The notes: generated from the letters alone by a model not told the origin. 64,000 nt of DNA from Anastatus disparis (GCA_017163975.1 JAFFSR010000240.1:1736001-1800000); one strand, 5' to 3'; positions 49,995 through 60,727 are shown, counted from the first letter of the stretch. Numbers and translations are program-made.

Positions 49995-50294
49995 TTAACG
50001 TTGACCTTTTAGAGTGCGAGGTGTATATTGAATCGCTTTTACCTCCATTCCGCTATCGTAGATAAAAATAGGCCAACGACCCGCAATTTGAACAGCTTCG
50101 TTACCGTATCTTTTGACAAAATCTGCCCACCAAGCAAAAGCTTTTTCTTCTCGTTCAACTGCTTGAATGGATAATTTTGCTGTCGCTCTCAACTCAGTTT
50201 CAAGTTCAGCCCATTCCTCCTCTATCGGCAAACATATGGGCTTGTCAAAGGGTAAATTTTTACAAGCTCCAGTATTTTGAATGTGCAAAGGATA
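49995..50294 (-). CDS. Candidate exon or gene fragment, unknown protein
   Basis: A stop-to-stop frame of about 99 codons whose product looks like real protein. It has an acidic, amphipathic helical stretch (EEEWAELETELRATAKLS) followed by an aromatic segment (AFAWWADFVKRYGNEAVQ) and then RWPIFIYDSG. There is no in-frame ATG near its 5' end (it would begin at TTG if translated alone), so it is best read as an exon or a gene fragment. The region is clearly less AT-rich than its flanks. I do not recognise the family. Overlapping plus-strand frames are antisense shadows. Confidence 0.5.
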   Translation of the reverse strand, partial: YPLHIQNTGACKNLPFDKPICLPIEEEWAELETELRATAKLSIQAVEREEKAFAWWADFVKRYGNEAVQIAGRWPIFIYDSGMEVKAIQYTPRTLKGQR

Positions 50295-50320
50295 TTATCA
50301 GTCTGCATATTCATGAACTA

Positions 50321-50537
50321 GACCTTGGCTCGAGATTTATGTTTATCGGAAACACAAGAGTTATTCTTTTCTCGCGTGTTTTGTGTCATGTTTATCATTT
50401 TGACTTCAAAATTTCTTAATCCTGTGTCGCAGGTTTCATGTTTCAGAGATGAACGTTCTTTTGACTAGGTATCTATCGCCTGTGAGTAGGTTCTTAGCTG
50501 ACGAAAAGGAACGTCATCTTCTGACAATTTCTCCATT
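50321..50537 (-). pseudogene. Candidate 5' exon with in-frame stop, unknown protein
   Basis: On the minus strand a good acceptor (TTAATTTCTTTTACAG) precedes an ATG at 50536. The frame MEKLSEDDVPFRQLRTYSQA is open for 23 codons to a TAG at 50465-50467. It then continues open in the same frame for about 48 more codons (starting SKERSSLKHETC) to a TAG at 50318-50320. The single early stop in an otherwise open frame suggests either an unrecognised short intron or a disabled gene. It lies just upstream of, but in a different frame from, the coding-like segment at 49995-50294, and the two may belong to one locus. Confidence 0.35.
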
Positions 50538-50929
50538 CTGTAAAAGAAATTAATTATTTAAGCAATTTTCTTAGATTCAATAATTTTTACATAATTATTT
50601 CATTCTTTGATTATTATCATAGGTTCGTGCGGTTTAATAAACATTTTGTATCAAAGAATCAGACATAAGAATAAATGACCTTTTCATGAAAAAAAATAAC
50701 AATATAATTATCATAAAATATTTTTCTAAAAGAATGAAACTTAATTTGTTTCAAGGAACAATATAAACAATGCAAACCTATTTATTAATGATTTATATAC
50801 AAGCACCGAGCAAGAAATAGGAATCACTGAAAAATTTTGGAAAGGATTTCCAAATAATTATTTTGTGTTCAAAGTAACTTTGACGAATTATATAAAAAAA
50901 ACGAAAATCAGTAAAAATACTAAGACAAA
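50538..50929. other. AT-rich non-coding stretch
   Basis: Would be 5' intron or upstream sequence of the minus-strand candidate locus. Nothing else seen. Confidence 0.4.
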
Positions 50930-51167
50930 TAAGGTAGTGGAACCAATCACTGATCGGGGACCAAATAATGATAATTTTGTAAAAAAATTTATTTTAAAAT
51001 AGTTTTAAGATTTTTTTTTATTAAAAAGAAATTATATTTAATAAATAAAGCATTGATAAACTTATTTTAAAAGTTTTTATGCTCACTCAGTTTGTCAAAT
51101 TTGAAAAAAAAATTCATGAAAATCGTCTGTTACGTTTCATGTGTTTGCACGAGCAACAGCTTAAGCA

Positions 51168-51792
51168 ATGGCGGAAGAACAGTGAGTGGACTTAATGCAT
51201 TTTTTCTTTGCTTTTGAGTGATATTTTCATTAAAGGGATTCTTTATACATAAATTAAAGCATTAAAATGGCAAAATTAAAAGAGGTACGAATTTATTTAT
51301 ACAACTAAGCCTTATTTATTTTAATGATTATCAATTGGTTACTTAAATTATACAGGGAACCTATTATTGATAATCGAATCTCTAATGATTTTTTCAAGTT
51401 ATTTTAAAAGAAATAAAATATTTATAAAGTTAAATTAGTTATATTTATTATTTCATTGGTTTTTTTCTAGAAAAAAACAGTACAAAGAAAAACAATGATT
51501 CCGATATGGAAAAAGCTGTAAATGAGGTTAGGAGAGGAGTTAAAGTAAGACAAGCTAAAACATTATACACAAAAAGTAAAGGATATTTACGTTTGAAAAC
51601 TCATCAGAAGAAAAACGATCATTATTAGAAGCTCAGACTAAACAATTAGATTTAGAGATTGTTGAAAATTTGTCATGTAAAAGTCAACTGGTAAAACAAA
51701 ATAAAACTTTGATTTCAGAAGAAAAAATAATTAGAGATAAATTAAAGAATATCAAGCCTAAAAAAATAATTAAAAAAGAAAAAGTAGACTGA
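51168..51792 (+). pseudogene. Transposase remnant, psq/pogo-like HTH
   Basis: Exon 1 may be ATGGCGGAAGAACA (51168-51181) before a GTGAGT donor. A TTTTTTTCTAG acceptor at 51470, or AACAG at 51480, leads into the second segment, and use of 51480 keeps the phase. From 51506 the frame MEKAVNEVRRGVKVRQAKTL follows the psq helix-turn-helix pattern (hydrophobic A-V spacing, turn Gly, then V-R-Q-A). It stops at TAG 51626. A second frame (51580-51789) stays open for 70 codons, encoding a basic, coiled-coil-like tail ending KKIIKKEKVD. One frame change separates the two halves. No DDE/DDD catalytic core is present. Any product could at most bind DNA. Confidence 0.5.
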
Positions 51793-52066
51793 TTAAAAAA
51801 AATGTAATTTATTACAAATTTTATAGTTTTAAGCAGTAACTATGCACTATTTTTGAGTATTTTAATAATGAATCGTTTTCCTTGTATTTATGAATGTATA
51901 CATACTTAAATTATATTTAAATATGTCGTTTAAGGCTGCAATTTTAGTTTCAATTATTATTATTTAATATAAAATTTAATATCTGTACAAGATTTAACTT
52001 TATAAGTTAAAGTTATTTTAAAAAATAAATGAATTTATGCATCCTAGTTTCCAGAATTTAATGTTA

Positions 52067-52140
52067 TCAATAAATGGTTCTTCCCTTGATTAATAATTGG
52101 TTCCTAACCTAAAATGCTGATCAATAATTGGTTCTTACGA
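52067..52140. repeat. Subterminal repeats of the TA-flanked transposon
   Basis: Three close variants, ATCAATAAATGGTTCTTCCC, ATTAATAATTGGTTCCTAAC and ATCAATAATTGGTTCTTACG, lie at about 25-33 bp spacing. They match the inner part of the right TIR. Confidence 0.8.
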
Positions 52141-52332
52141 TGCTTAAAATAAAATAGAAATTAAAAAATATTTATTGCATAAAATGAATAAAATTAATTA
52201 TTTTCGCGATAAATAAGTACTATATTTTCTAACAAAATAGGTTTTATATAATTTTATTTATTAAAAATTAAATTATTTGTATTTTTTTTCAAGCTTTTCC
52301 TTAAATGATCAATAATTGGTTCCACTACCTTA

Positions 52333-55091
52333 CGAATTACAAGGTTTTCATGTAAGTTTTAAAAATATGAAGCCATCGACCCTGAAAATTGCTAAACAAA
52401 ATGATAGATTTTTGTAAACCAAAAATAAAATGATGGATTTTTTACAAATTAAAATCAATCAAAAAATGTCATGTTATCGATAAAATAAATTTATATTTAA
52501 TAAATTGATTAAAATAGATACTTTTAGAATATTGGTCATAATTTTTTGTTGAGATTGAAATTACAAAAATTTTAATTGGCTATGAATATATATTTTTCAA
52601 ATCATTCAAAAGAATCAACAAAATTATTTTGTGGCACTTACAAAACTCCGATTAAATACAATTCTTAAAACGAAAGTCACTTAGTTTATTTTTTTTTTAA
52701 TGTAAAGTACATTTTATGATTAGCGAAAGAAAAATTGAAGTACATGCATATATTTATAAACTGTACGATGAAAATTCTGATTGCTTGACTGTGAAACTAA
52801 AAACATATCATGATTGAATGCCAGTCGTAACAATTCAAATAATTTACTTGATATTTGTTTCAATCAAATATAAATGAATATTCATTGGTACTACAATATT
52901 GAAATATGTAAAATTTGCAATATTACTGACATGTATCCTGTAAAAAAATTTTTGTAATTTCAACACACAGAATAGGCGAGCGGGGTGAGCTGCTGCCCTA
53001 TAAGTGTTACAGATGAAACAAAAATTTGTTTTGACTTTCACGTAGACAAAAATTTTCGAGTTATAAAAACTTTTATGTCAATTTTACAATGATACGTGAA
53101 AATTTTTAACAAAAAAATTTTTGTAGAAAAAAATTTTTGACGAAATACACAAAATTTTTTATATTATAAAAATACATTAGTTTATACTTATTGAATTAAA
53201 ACCGATTTCATCATGAGCTTTATTTTAAGTGCTTTAGTTTCTCATCGCATTGACTTTCCTCATTAAAGTACTTGCTTTAGATAATGTTCTCAAGTATATT
53301 GTATTTCAATGAGGAGTTTATTGTCGTTTAAAACAATAACTATTGCAATGAAGAAAAATTGTTCAACAATCAATTCTAAAATTACTTTTTTATTGTTCAC
53401 ATATAGACACACATACTCGTAAAACGTAATAACTCTAACTTACATGTTCTGTATTTTAACTAACGCTGTCATGGAGTGTAATCTTTTTATCCCCTTGTTG
53501 ATTTTGTCGCACTTGTAGTCAATGAAAAACTTGACATGCAGTAACAAATATTGAAAGGACGAGTAAAGAGCACGGCTGGTTAAATGATACGCTGACGAAG
53601 AGCGGAAAACCTTTGACTGTTTTATCGATTGTATGTCCAACCTGCCTTTTACTTAACACGCAGTGTCGTTCTTGTTATTTGCGTTAAATGGCAACAATGC
53701 CGCGTTCGCTAAATTTTAGATTTACAAATAATATAAGTGTACGGCCAAAATGTATATTCAATGCTTAATATCTGGTAATGATAGATTGAGCTAGTATAAA
53801 AAATTATTTTTATTTTTTTCAATTTTTAAATTAACTTTTAAAACATTATGCAACTTTTAAGAATTTTTAAAAAAATTTGTAAATGCCATACAATATTTGA
53901 ATTAATAATTCCAGAAATTTTTTACCAAACGTATTCAAACGTTGAGATAAAAATCTTTCGAATAAATAAAAATTTTATCCCTCAGGACTTAATTTGTTAA
54001 AGGGATATCACTGAATAAAAATTAAAATAAAGTGCAGACTCAAACGCTCATAAAATAAACTCTAATCAATATTAAATCAATCTTTAAAAATTAATTAAAT
54101 AATTAATAAATGTATTTTAAACTCTATTTGAATAATTACATTTTCATAAAAAAACTGTACTAGAGTTGTTATTGACATAAACAATGTTTTTTTTTATTAA
54201 AAAAAGCACACATTTTCCTGCTTACTCGCACGGCTATGGTTTTTATAGCAGCAGTGAATAATAGTACATTATGCAACTAGAAAGTAAAGTTTCTCCCGAT
54301 CGTACAGTTCACGACCCGAATAGCTATTAAAAGTATTTTTATTAGTTTATTTAATAATTTGTTAATAAATGTTAATAATTTATTGAATTTCATAAACTTA
54401 TAATTTAATGAGAGTAAAGAAATTTACTACTTTTGCCAAATTTTTAACTTATTTTCGGTTCACTTTTCGAGTTAAGAAAGTGTCCATTATTGTTAAGGTA
54501 AGAATAAATGCTTAAAACATATTTTAAAAACTGATGCATTAATTAATTTTTATAAAAACTATACATCTATTTAAAATTGTTCTTTTTCCAAGATAAAAAA
54601 ATGAAAAAAATATGTAAATAAAATAAAAAAATCAATACTTAAGATACTGCCATAATACAGAGGAAGAATAGAAATTGGTAATCAACTTTTATAAGCCCGA
54701 AGAAAATGTAAAAAAGAATCTATAGTAAAAGCTGCAAATAAAAGTTGAAAATAGAAACAAAATGTATACTATATTTTTGAAAAAAAATTGATAAACATAG
54801 TTGAATGCACCGATAAAATAAGAAAAGAATACGTTGCAAAAAAAATTTTCAGTCACAATAGAAAACTACTTTTTTTTTATTAAAAATCAATTAAAAAAAT
54901 TTCATGGATGTAAAAATATACGTTTAAAATAAAAATGGTGAGATTGTAAATATTATCAAACCATTTACTATTTACTGCAAAAATTCTATTTAGAAGATTT
55001 GTATTTTCATAGGAATATTATAGTTAAAATTTCTTTTATTTAAATAAGTCTTATTGTTAAAATAGTCAAAATTATTTATAATAAAATATTA
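52333..55091. other. AT-rich stretch, no gene recognised
   Basis: No supportable gene. A modestly less AT-rich patch at 53430-53740 carries a 66-residue minus frame (53440-53640) of mixed composition with no motif. Another small patch at 54210-54320 contains TCGCACGGCTATGG. Neither shows splice signals. Confidence 0.4.
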
Positions 55092-55535
55092 AAGTTGTAT
55101 CTTCGATACATAGCATCTCTCTTGCGCAGTATCTGTGAAAATCCATCTTCTATTCAAGAGAATGTGTCTTTACCAAGTTTAAATGTTTTTAGCGGTGCCA
55201 GATTTTGTATTGATGCCGTAAGATTGTCACAGAGACAGTCAAGTGCAGATTCCGAGTCAACTGTAAATGGCGTCCAATCACAGCCGGTTAAACTCTGTAC
55301 CGATAATGTTGGACAAATATCTTTATAATTTCTATTCTTAATTACTTTTTGATCTGTTATCACGATTACAAGAAATAAATACATCGATTAAGTTATGCCA
55401 ACTGTGAAAATTAGCAAGTTTTGTGCGTCGAGCACTGTGTCATTATCGTCGACAAGAATCAGGTCAATCCACGAGTGGGATGTCGGAGTGTGATACAAGG
55501 CATCGTGCTGGACCAGCTGTAAGGAAAGCTAAGTT
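55092..55535 (-). pseudogene. Non-LTR retrotransposon fragment (endonuclease C-terminal part)
   Basis: One minus-strand frame with two stops reads in order LVQHDALYHTPTSHSWIDLI, then a SHSWIDLILVDD core, then DWTPFTVDSESALDCL, NLAPLKTF, and after a stop ILRKRDAMYRRYN. This order matches the end of the APE-type endonuclease and the linker of jockey/R1-like LINEs: the THH...S.iDlilv core, a DW motif, HAPLKTF-like, then W..E.......RD..Y.. . The reverse transcriptase is missing. It abuts the Ty3/gypsy fragment on its upstream side in the same orientation, so one probably inserted into or recombined with the other. Family within LINEs is not resolved. Confidence 0.75.
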
Positions 55536-55554
55536 ATTAAAAAATTTGGCAATT

Positions 55555-57774
55555 TTTTTTAAATTTTCAAATGATCTTCAATAGTTGTGGTTGCTACAAG
55601 AATATCGTCCATGTATATTACAATATCTCATGAAGAAATAAAATCCGTAAGAGCTGCGTTGACAAATTTTTGAAATATTGAAAGGCCAGTTTTTATTCCA
55701 AAAGGCATGTATAAATATTCATATTGACCAAATGGTTCTATAAAAGAGGTATATTTGATAGACTCTTCGGCTATTTTAATGTGAAAAAGTCCATCCTTTA
55801 GATCAATCAAACTAAAATATTTTTTTCCTTTAAGCATGTCAATTTGGTCTTCAATCAAGGATAAAGGATAATTATTCTTTTCAATTATTTTATTTAGAGC
55901 TCTATAATCAACGCACATTCTCTTTTAACCATTTTTCTTAGCAGTTAAAACAATTGAAGAACAATATTCTGATTCACTACTTCAACTTCATTTTTCTCAC
56001 AATAAGAAAGACTGGTTTGAAAAAGGAAATTTCGTTATTTTTTAACTTTATACCTAGTTTTACATTAATTTTTGAGTTTTCTGGTCTTTCTGGATCAAGA
56101 TAATAAGAATAAAATATTTCTTTCAATTCGCTTTGTGCTTCATAAGGTATTTTAGAATTAATAACTAAAGTATCCACTACATTTTCTTTAGTATTATTTA
56201 TATTAAAAATAGAAATCTCTATCAATTCTCGTTCATTATTATCTTCTATAATTTTAAAATTAAACTTTTTGAAAAAATCTCTTCCAAGAATCACTGGAGA
56301 ACTCATAGTATCATTCGTTACAATGAATATTGACAATTTCTTTTTTACATTTTTTATGCAACACATAACCTCTACCTTTCTAATGATTTTTAATTTTGAA
56401 TTATTAATTCCAGCATATTTTATTTCACTTTCCTCAATTGGCTGTATTAATATTGGGTTAATATATTTCTCTTTTATGAAGGTTATAGAATTGCCACTAT
56501 ATAAAAGACCCATAAGTTTCATAGAATAAATATTACAATCACTTTCAATTAATTTACTATAGTCATCTTGAACAATTTTATTATCAATCATTAAAACTTC
56601 TTTATCTTTAGCATTTTTATTCATCAAAGGACAATCTCGTATAATATGATCGAGAGATGCACATTTAAAGCAAGAACCTTCCAAACGTTTTTCTTTCTTA
56701 CATTCATTTGCTAAATGCGAATATCCACCACAATTATAGTATCTTTTTGGTTTAAATTCTGGTTTTTCATTATTTTTTCCAATATTAAAATTAATCTTAT
56801 GTTGACTTTCTTTATTTTTTTCAATATAATTCATTTTTTTACTTATCAATGAAATTTTTTCAAATGCATCTAATAAATCTTCTACAGAAGAAAATTTCTG
56901 CATACATGCTTGATCTTTTAAATTTTCATCAGGTATGCCCTCTATTATATAATCAAGAATCTCACTTTCATCAATTGGCACTTTATTCGCTAGAATTATT
57001 TCATTATGCATGTATTCGCTCAAATTTTCATTTTTTTGCCAAACACGACTTTTAAACTGTTTTCAAAGTTTTATTTTATCAATTCGTCTATAAAAGATTT
57101 TTTTAAAGCGTTAAGTAAGTCTTTTAGTTGATAATTGTATATACTCTGGTTTTAAATGAAACCATATCAAAGCTTTATTTTTAAGTTTACTACAAATCAA
57201 TACTTTCGCAGCTTTATCTGAGAGGTTATACATATTTATTAACAACTTAACTTGACGCTCCCAATTATCAAAATTATCATTATTTCCATCGAATATACTT
57301 AATAATTCACCAACAGCATTTACGGTTTTTAGTTCATTTTCTTGTCTCTGCTGCATGTCGCTTCGAAACGTTGTTGATCTGCCTACTCGACTGCCATCAT
57401 CCAGATTATCTTGAACATCAGAACTAAATAACTGGAATCATGTTGTTTCATTGGTGTTCCTATTTTCGCCACTTGCTTGACTTATATCAACAGGGTTTTG
57501 AGCTTGTCCCTCTAATGTTTCAATTTTACTCATTAATTCGGCTATTCGTTTATTCATTTCTTCTCTTTCATTTTTCAACTGACGAGATTCTTCTAATGCT
57601 TCTTGTAGTAAAGGGTTATGAGCTTTACAATACTCTCGAATCTAATATCCTTCAAGATTTGCCTCCTCGATACGTAATATTAATTCCGCTTTATTGCCTG
57701 AAGGTGCTAGTTAGTCCTTTATCTCGCAATATTTCTTTCAACTCCGATACGGTTAGGCGTTGAGTTTCAACCAT
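55555..57774 (-). pseudogene. Ty3/gypsy gag-pol, degraded and 3'-truncated
   Basis: The gag starts at ATG 57774 with a SAP-like motif (LTVSELKEILRDKGL). A frameshift then leads into a Glu/Lys-rich coiled coil, a capsid-like block (FDGNNDNFDNWERQV, 57111-57356) and a continuation (55977-57023). Two zinc knuckles follow: in the first the leading Cys is Tyr (YYNCGGYSHLANEC), while the second is intact (CFKCASLDHIIRDC). Then comes a protease whose active-site DSG is YSG, with ILGRDF retained. After a deletion and frameshift the reverse transcriptase gives MCVDYRALNKI and FSLIDLKDG, an in-frame TGA at 55628, and the catalytic YMDD at 55604-55615. RNase H, integrase and LTRs are not found. At least six stops or frame changes make it non-functional. 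Confidence 0.9.
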
Positions 57775-58781
57775 GATAGAATTATTATTTTATTTTATTT
57801 TCACAAAGTGCAACTTATAACTTTCATTACTTAATTATTTTTCGTGAAAGAAAAAATAAATGATCGATTCAATCCCACTTCTGATAATTGTAATAAATCA
57901 CAAAGACAATTATTTTAAAAGTGATATATTCAAGTGATAGTTATGAACTGAAACTTTTACTCTTATTATTTATTATTTCCATAACAGCGGAATACATGTG
58001 TATATATATATATCATGTATATAAATACATATCTTATAATTGGTAAGTTTATGCAAATATTTCTTGATAATTTTAAAACTCAAACGTCTGAGAATATTGA
58101 GGAAGAGTTTGAAAATGATTTTCGTAATGTGTTTAGCTTTTTTTATAGAATGTTGCAAAAAAATTAAAGCGAAATGCTATTTAAAAGAAAACAGATATTT
58201 TTTCCATCAAAATAATGCTTTGCGTACATTGCCCTCCAAGAAAGAACGTTCTATCTGACAAAATTTTGAAATCCATAAAATTAAGATTTCGTAAATGATA
58301 CTTTACAAATTTTAACTTAGAAAAGGTGCTTTTTTGTAGATAAGACAAACTATCTTAGCATCTTTTACCAAATTATAGAACATTTTGTGTCATTTTGCAT
58401 ACGACAATTGTTGCACATTATATTTATCTTTCCATAAATGCAAGAAAATAAAAAATTTCAAAAAGTGTAAATAGTATCTTTCTTAGGAAGGCAGTACAAT
58501 CCACACAGAGAATCTTAACCTAAATAATGTTTTTGATAAATTTCTTCAATTAAATGCACCGTACAATGTAAACCAAAAAAATAAAATTAACGAGGAGTGT
58601 TAGAATATTGTTAAATACCATTTTTCTGATAAAATATTGAACAAAATGAAAAATAATAGTGATATTGACAATTTTTGTTTCTTTTAAGAATTTTCAAGAC
58701 GAATGTGGAAATTTCGTTTTTGAAACTGTTAGTCATTTTGCACTAATAGTACTTTGTTCTGTAAATGCAAATACAGGAATA
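57775..58781. other. AT-rich stretch upstream of the gypsy gag
   Basis: On the minus strand AGAAGTGGGATTGAATC (about 57870-57890) lies about 100 bp before the gag ATG, where a primer-binding site and leader would be. The match to a tRNA 3' end is not convincing, and no LTR pair is visible. There is a (AT)n patch at 57999-58013. Frames at 57973-58258 are antisense shadows without a motif. Confidence 0.4.
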
Positions 58782-59732
58782 GGGTCTGAGTCCCGATTAC
58801 TGTGTCATTAAGATGATCTTCTAAGAAATAAATCCATTATTAATTAAAATTATTACCATTTTCGTAGTATCCAATGCGATTTTTTTTATTATTAAAATTA
58901 TATTGTTTTATCGAATTTAAGCCGAAACAAAAAAAATTATTTTGTACGTATTAGTGTGCTTTGCGAAAGCCTTTTGTCATATTACTGTTCCCCCAATTAC
59001 TGTGCCCTGTCCACAAGTCCGCGATTCCGATTATTTATTGGCATTCCACTTTTAACTACTTCTACAGCTTTGCACATAACCTCTTTACTATAAACAACAC
59101 GTTTTTTTACGTTTTTATCCATTTTTATGTATTACCTACAAAAACAAGATTATTATATTTAATGTTTTATTTTGTTAAATATATACTTACAACATACATA
59201 AACATTAAAATCTTTACGAACAACGAGTATCACATGTCGATATTGTTATATAAACACAACAATAAAAGTAAGGTTAACAAGTCGCGCGCGGGAGCTCAGA
59301 AATATGGTCAAGTTTTGAAATCATGCCGTATTACTGGACTTTGAATAAAAATAAATAAAAAAAGGTTTTTAAAATTATTTTTTTGTGTTTATTATAAAAT
59401 TTAACTATTTTATTGAAATATGCTTCATTTTATAATACGTAAATGTATTTTTAAAAGTAATTAATTATCTTGAAAGATTGTGCCTATCCTTAAGGTTCTC
59501 CTTAAGAAATCCGCAATAAGTGCTAAGAAATCAATAGAATCATTTAAAAAATTTTTTTTACGAAAAATTAATTGGTATGATATAGAATTAATTTTTGCAA
59601 ATTAAAGATTGAACTTTCGACTTTATTATGACATTTTTTTCCTTCAGTTTTTTTGTAAAATTTTATTTATAAAAACAATTCAATATAAGAACACAGTGTT
59701 CGGGACAGGCTCAGTAATCGGGACTCAGACTC
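58782..59732. mobile_element. TA-flanked non-autonomous DNA element with subterminal repeats
   Basis: The left end is GGGTCTGAGTCCCGATTACT and the right end on the minus strand GAGTCTGAGTCCCGATTACT. TA stands on both sides (58780-58781, 59733-59734). The right TIR extends into GAGCCTGTCCCGAAC. A related word, AATTACTGTGCCCTGTCC, occurs internally near 58996, about 200 bp from the left end, as a subterminal repeat. A 127-residue plus frame (58961-59344) inside is Phe/Tyr/Asn-rich and not a transposase. The element is 951 bp. TA duplication suggests the Tc1/mariner group (inference). Confidence 0.78.
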
Positions 59733-60142
59733 TAGAAAGAGCAAGCAAAATTTAAGTAAGTTCAAGATTAGAAATCGGTTAAGCTTCGCAATGACTGGTT
59801 CAATACTATTATCTGCGCAACATGTAAATGACGAAGATATTATGTATATTAAAATTCAAACCTTCACTGAGAAAAATAAATTATAACTTTAGTTATAGAT
59901 AGTAATAAAAATTACTATATTTTATAGGAGAGCTGGGACATTTCTGCATTATAACGATTTTTATTACATTTATAACAAATATTACTATAAATTTGATAAG
60001 GTTGGCAACAATCGTTTAAGAAATGAAACTATATCTTATTAGAAAAATTGCTATATTACATAGTAAACATTATGCTATAGTAAAATTTGTTATGACAGAG
60101 TAAAAATATTTGATATCTTATGTTGGAATTAATGTTATAAAA

Positions 60143-60205
60143 ATAATAAATTTTATTATGCATATAATAAATTTCATTATGCATATAATAAATTTTATTA
60201 TGAAT
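60143..60205 (+). repeat. 21 bp tandem repeat, 3 copies
   Basis: The unit ATAATAAATTTTATTATGCA + T repeats at 60143, 60164 and 60185 with one change in the second copy and one in the third. A partial fourth unit follows (ACAATAAATTTTACTATTT). Each unit is itself nearly palindromic. Confidence 0.9.
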
Positions 60206-60284
60206 ACAATAAATTTTACTATTTCAAATAGTAATGTCGAGTCGATGATCTGTAAATTCATTTCTAACCTCAAAATTTTCTACC

Positions 60285-60298
60285 AAATTGAAAGTATT
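60285..60298 (+). repeat. SINE-B target-site duplication, left copy
   Basis: AAATTGAAAGTATT, identical to 60674-60687 on the other side of the SINE. Confidence 0.92.
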
Positions 60299-60673
60299 TT
60301 TTTTTTTTTTTTTTTTTAAATAAAACAAAAAGATTAATATATAAAGGATATTGTCCTCTATATGATTAACCTTTTTATATATAGTGAAGTCGAGGAAGTC
60401 CCCCGCCCGGCATCTGTTTAACACATTACATCAGGCTAGGACTGTCAGACCCACCATACCGAAAACTTTGACTACCGATGGATGGTCAGCCACTTTTGTA
60501 ACCAACAATCAACCAATACCCAATGAAGTCGGATTTTTTAAAGAGTCGCGATATAAATGGCACATACACTTATTTTCTTTCGAAAAAAAAGTTAGAGGTA
60601 CCTGGCCAGGATTCGAACCCATGCCCTCCGCGTTGAAGGCAAGAGCTCTATCCATTACGCCACCGCGCTCTCA
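60299..60673 (-). mobile_element. SINE-B: tRNA-derived SINE with intact target-site duplication
   Basis: On the minus strand the head starts GAGAGCGCGGTGGCGTAATG. The A box is at 60645-60662 and the B box GGTTCGAATCC at 60609-60619. The anticodon loop would be CTTCAAC. A body of about 290 bp (with CTGACAGTCCTAGCCTGATG and GCCGGGCGGGGGACTTCC) ends in a poly-A tail of about 18 nt (60299-60317). AAATTGAAAGTATT at 60285-60298 and again at 60674-60687 is a 14 bp target-site duplication, direct evidence of LINE-mediated insertion. The acceptor stem does not pair, so it is not a working tRNA. It is young and inserted inside the older 59865-61064 element. Unrelated in body to SINE-A. Confidence 0.92.
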
Positions 60674-60687
60674 AAATTGAAAGTATT
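60674..60687 (+). repeat. SINE-B target-site duplication, right copy
   Basis: AAATTGAAAGTATT, identical to 60285-60298. Confidence 0.92.
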
Positions 60688-60727
60688 GTTGTGTAACATA
60701 TGTAGACGATTCGAAATTTTATAAGTA

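Larger units (their letters stand above)
50932..52330 (+). mobile_element. TA-flanked DNA transposon with subterminal repeats
   Basis: The left end is AGGTAGTGGAACCAATCACT. The right end, on the minus strand, is AGGTAGTGGAACCAATTATT. About 23 of the first 25 bases match, and TA stands on both sides (50930-50931, 52331-52332). Repeats of the inner TIR word GATCAATAATTGGTTCC recur near the right end (about 52067, 52088, 52121, 52307), and in either orientation near the left end and at about 51321-51370. They are probably transposase-binding sites. The 1.4 kb interior holds a broken helix-turn-helix frame on the + strand. TA duplication plus a psq-like domain points to the pogo branch of Tc1/mariner (inference). 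The element is internally reduced and cannot encode a full transposase. Confidence 0.82.

Noticed and set aside
55095..55328. Plus-strand open frame over the LINE fragment
   Set aside because: Antisense shadow of the endonuclease frame, which has clear family motifs on the minus strand.
57870..57890. Primer-binding site for the gypsy element
   Set aside because: AGAAGTGGGATTG sits at the right place but does not match a tRNA 3' end convincingly, and no LTR boundary is visible.
58961..59344. 127-residue plus-strand open frame
   Set aside because: Lies inside a non-autonomous TA-flanked element, is dominated by Phe, Tyr, Asn and His codons from AT-rich sequence, and has no transposase motif.
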